A stretch of DNA of 64,000 nt from Erwinia tasmaniensis Et1/99 (GTDB taxonomy: Bacteria; Pseudomonadota; Gammaproteobacteria; Enterobacterales; Enterobacteriaceae): positions 3,596,001 through 3,660,000 of the forward strand of contig NC_010694.1 in assembly GCF_000026185.1 (NCBI RefSeq). The letters run 5' to 3'. This document shows, piece after piece, positions 61,203 through 64,000 of the stretch. The notes below the pieces were generated by a model. It searched no databases and had not been told where the DNA came from. It worked only from the letters and a program-made list of their open reading frames with translations. A program made the translations under genes and the position numbers. The first letter of the stretch is position 1; the number at the start of each line of letters is the position of its first letter.

Positions 61203-62213
61203 TTAGCGATAAAACGCCGGGCGCTGCGGTAATTCAATCGGCTCTACGCCGCCGCTGTTCTGCGCTTTCAGGCAGGCGTCCGCCGCTACCGAGGCGGCAT
61301 AACCGTCCCAGGCGGATGGCCCGTTCAGTTTTCCGGCGCTGGCGTCATTGATAAATGCCTGTAGTTCAACGTCATAGGCCGCGATAAAGCGATCTTTCCA
61401 GTCGGTAAGGATCGCCGTCGACAGCCTGGCATCCTTACGCATTTGTACCGCAGACGGCTCCGGCAGCCTGGCGATGCCGTTTTCGCCGACCACTTCACAC
61501 TGGATATCATAGCCGTAGGCGCAGTTAACAAAGATCTCCACGTCAATGCGAATACCTTTGCGGGTTTCGAACAGCACCACCTGCGGGTCACGCAGCCTGC
61601 CGTGCGTTTTACTGGTGGAGCGCGGGAACACCACCTGCACCGATTTGTATTCGTCTTCGGTCAGCCAGCGCAGCACGTCCAGCTCGTGGATCAGGGTGTT
61701 GGTGATGGCCATATCGGTGGTGTAACTCTCCGGGACGGTGGGATTACGGTGCGCGCAGTGCAACATCAGCGGTTCACCAATCTCTCCCTGGGTAATGACG
61801 TTTTTCAGCGCCCGATAGCCGCTGTCGTAAGGGCGCATAAAGCCCACCTGCACCAGACGTTGGCCAAACTTGATTTCAGCATCAACGATACGGCGGCAGC
61901 CTTCGGCACTCATTGCCAGCGGTTTTTCGCAGAATACCGGCTTGCCCGCCGCGATGGCTGCCAGGGTGAACTCTTCGTGGGTCGGGTCCCAGGAGGTCAC
62001 CAGCAACGCATCCACATCCGGTGATTTCACCACCTGGTAACCGTCGGTAAATACCTGCGCGTCAATACCGATACGGGCCAGCGCCGCTTTAGCCCCTTCC
62101 ACATTGATATCAGAGACGGCAACCACCTGCGCTCCCTGCAACACTTTGCTACAGCGGCGGATATGTTCCTGCCCGATAGCGCCCGTTCCGATTACACCCA
62201 GTCTTAATGTCAT
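61203..62213 (-). CDS. iolG: myo-Inositol 2-dehydrogenase
   Basis: IolG oxidises myo-inositol to scyllo-inosose with NAD. It is 336 residues of the Gfo/Idh/MocA family: [16 protein letters not shown] (NAD site), [16 protein letters not shown] (catalytic Lys in EKP), [15 protein letters not shown] and [13 protein letters not shown] (catalytic His). It lies between iolD and the iolH-like gene. Confidence 0.93.
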
Positions 62214-62311
62214 GGCCTTTCCTTACTATGTAGGAGAAATCAGGCTAACCGACCCAAGTCGGGTGATAAGGTTAGCGCCCGCTCAATCTGAAACATAAAG
62301 CGCATCAACGG

Positions 62312-64000
62312 TTAATATTCACGCGCCTGGTCGATATGTTCATTCAGCATCTGTGCTACCGCGTCGATGCGCGGCGAGGTAGAGACCTGGGCTCCGCCCA
62401 CGCGCCACCAGCTTAAGTACTTGTGGATCATGGTTTTTGGCAGGACCTTAATGTCAATCAGCGTCGATACCGTTTCTTTCTGCGCCGCAATCAGCGCCGC
62501 ATGCAGCTGTTCAAGCGTGGTCACGCGCCAGGTTTTACAGCCGTAACCGGCCGCAATGGCCGCGAAGTCAACCGGGATCAGTCCCCCGTCCAGCCTGCCG
62601 CCTTCAGCATCGCGGAAACGGAACTCGGTAGTGAAACTGTCCATGCCGTGTTCCATTTGCAGGTTGTTGATACAGCCGTTGGCCATGTTGTCCAGCAGGA
62701 TCACGTTGATTTTCGCGCCCTCCTGAATCGAGGTCACCAGCTCGGAGTGCAGCATCATAAAAGAGCCATCCCCCACCAGGGCGTAAACCTCACGCTGCGG
62801 CTCCGCCAGCTTAACGCCCAGCGCGGCATTGACCTCATAGCCCATGCAGGAATAGCCGTATTCGACGTGATAGCTGTTGTCATCTTTAGTCCGCCACATG
62901 CGTTGCAGATCGCCCGGCAGACTGCCCGCAGCGGCAACAATCACTGCATCCTTCGGCAGGTATTCATTGAGTGTGCCCACTACGCTGCTCTGCGTCAGAA
63001 AGGAGCCGGTCAGGCGATTAAATTCGGCGTATAGCGCGGTACGGTCAATATCGTCGTCGATTTCCGGAATAAAATCGTCGCCGCTGTAAACCGCCGAGTA
63101 AACGCGCTGGGTCTCTTTCAGCAGCCGGCTCCTGGCCTGAAGCACTTTTTCGCCCCAGGCATGTCGGAAGCCGATGGCCGCCAGGCGACTGTCGATGGCA
63201 GTCAGGGCTTCCCGCGCATCCGCCACCACCTGTACGCCATCCAGTTTACAGGCATCAAAGTTGCTGACGTTGATATTGAGGTAGCTGACGTCCGGATGCT
63301 GGAATATCCATTTTGATGCGGTCGTAAAGTCGCTATAGCGCGTGCCGACGCCTATCACCAGATCGGCCTCTTTCGCCAGCAGGTTTGCCGCCAGACAGCC
63401 GGTTTCCCCCACCCCGCCGACGTTTAACGGATGGTCAGACAGGATCGTGCCTTTACCGGCCTGGGTTTCGGCAAACGGGATCTGGTAGCGTTCGGCAAAA
63501 GCGCGCAGAGCATCGCCCGCGCCGGAGTACTTCACCCCTCCGCCACAGATAATCAATGGTTTTTTCTTCGCGGTAATCAGCGCCAGCGCGTCATGCAGCT
63601 GCCCTTCGGTCGGCAGACGGCGATCCAGGCGATGCACGCGCTTCTGAAAGAAATAGTCAGGGTAGTCATACGCTTCGCCCTGCACATCCTGCGGCAAAGA
63701 AAGGGTCACCGCGCCGGTTTCCGCCGGATCGGTCAACACGCGCATGGCATGAATACAGGCCGTCATCAGCTGCTCCGGTCGGCTGACGCGGTCCCAATAT
63801 TTGCTGACGGCGCGAAAAGCATCGTTGGTGCTAATGCTTAAATCGTGACTCTGTTCAATCTGTTGCAGCACCGGATCGGGCTGACGGCTGGCGAACACAT
63901 CCCCCGGCAGCAGCAGCAGGGGAATGCGGTTAGCGCTGGCGGTGGCGGCGGCAGTGAGCATATTTGCCGCTCCCGGCCCGACGGACGAGCTACAGGCTAT
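62312..64000 (-). CDS. iolD: 3D-(3,5/4)-trihydroxycyclohexane-1,2-dione hydrolase, N-terminus outside the window
   Basis: IolD opens the ring of the diketone intermediate of myo-inositol breakdown, using thiamine diphosphate. The frame continues past base 64000, where it reads [18 protein letters not shown], so at least 562 residues are present and the N-terminus lies beyond the window. The thiamine diphosphate motif is [20 protein letters not shown] ... [34 protein letters not shown] and the central FAD/Rossmann-like domain fit the acetolactate-synthase superfamily. Confidence 0.92.
   Translation of the reverse strand: MACSSSVGPGAANMLTAAATASANRIPLLLLPGDVFASRQPDPVLQQIEQSHDLSISTNDAFRAVSKYWDRVSRPEQLMTACIHAMRVLTDPAETGAVTLSLPQDVQGEAYDYPDYFFQKRVHRLDRRLPTEGQLHDALALITAKKKPLIICGGGVKYSGAGDALRAFAERYQIPFAETQAGKGTILSDHPLNVGGVGETGCLAANLLAKEADLVIGVGTRYSDFTTASKWIFQHPDVSYLNINVSNFDACKLDGVQVVADAREALTAIDSRLAAIGFRHAWGEKVLQARSRLLKETQRVYSAVYSGDDFIPEIDDDIDRTALYAEFNRLTGSFLTQSSVVGTLNEYLPKDAVIVAAAGSLPGDLQRMWRTKDDNSYHVEYGYSCMGYEVNAALGVKLAEPQREVYALVGDGSFMMLHSELVTSIQEGAKINVILLDNMANGCINNLQMEHGMDSFTTEFRFRDAEGGRLDGGLIPVDFAAIAAGYGCKTWRVTTLEQLHAALIAAQKETVSTLIDIKVLPKTMIHKYLSWWRVGGAQVSTSPRIDAVAQMLNEHIDQAREY

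Overview
The window is a chromosomal segment of an enterobacterium, most likely Erwinia or a close relative (Erwiniaceae). I base this on almost unbroken E. coli-like gene order (malQ-malP, glpR-glpG-glpE-glpD, glgPACXB, asd, gntUKR, yhhW, ryhB, yhhY, ggt, ugpQCEAB, livFGMHK, panZ, rpoH, ftsXEY, rsmD, yhhLMN, zntA, tusA, yhhQ, dcrB) combined with several losses and insertions relative to E. coli. No search could be run, so the genus is an inference.

Layout. 1-616 holds an orphan P2-type ogr gene and a 34-bp perfect palindrome. 616-5099 is malQ plus a malP split by a one-base frameshift; malT and rtc, which sit beside malP in E. coli, are absent. 5322-6964 is glpR and glpG. About 7000-11690 is an insertion between glpG and glpE made of plasmid debris (ColE2-type rep, MbeA-type relaxase fragment), a HigBA-like toxin-antitoxin pair, a standalone SIR2-domain gene and a two-gene module of unknown function. 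11702-13758 is glpE and glpD. 13855-15261 is a small AT-rich island with two unknown genes. 15439-24855 is the glycogen operon glgBXCAP. 25266-31427 is asd, gntU/gntK/gntR, yhhW, the sRNA ryhB and yhhY. 31485-33795 is a second insertion, flanked by a 385-bp direct duplication of the ggt 3' end, carrying a DinJ-like antitoxin, a second copy of the unknown module and a ParD-like antitoxin with a short toxin remnant. 33800-40987 is ggt, yhhA and ugpBAECQ. 40988-42430 is a third accessory pocket with a well-formed 39-residue peptide gene and a third, partly decayed copy of the module. 42431-59248 is core sequence from livF to dcrB. 59306 to the window end is a myo-inositol catabolism cluster (iolE, iolH-like, iolG, iolD).

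How the genes work together. The core blocks cover glycogen synthesis and breakdown, aerobic glycerol-3-phosphate oxidation, gluconate uptake and phosphorylation, glycerophosphodiester uptake under phosphate limitation, branched-chain amino acid uptake, heat shock and membrane protein targeting, zinc export, and queuosine precursor import. Control elements visible in the DNA include a GlpR operator, a GntR operator, tandem Pho boxes at ugpB, a Fur box at ryhB, a ZntR-type 20-bp-spacer promoter at zntA, a sigma-E type promoter and DnaA box at rpoH, and a preQ1-I-like riboswitch at yhhQ.

Main discovery candidate. A translationally coupled pair, a helical protein of about 220-230 residues followed by a 59-72 residue two-helix membrane protein, occurs in three separate accessory pockets of this 64-kb window (10367-11225, 32195-33066, 42013-42293). 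In the third pocket only the small membrane gene is intact. The pattern resembles a toxin and immunity pair or another addiction-type module. I do not recognise the family.
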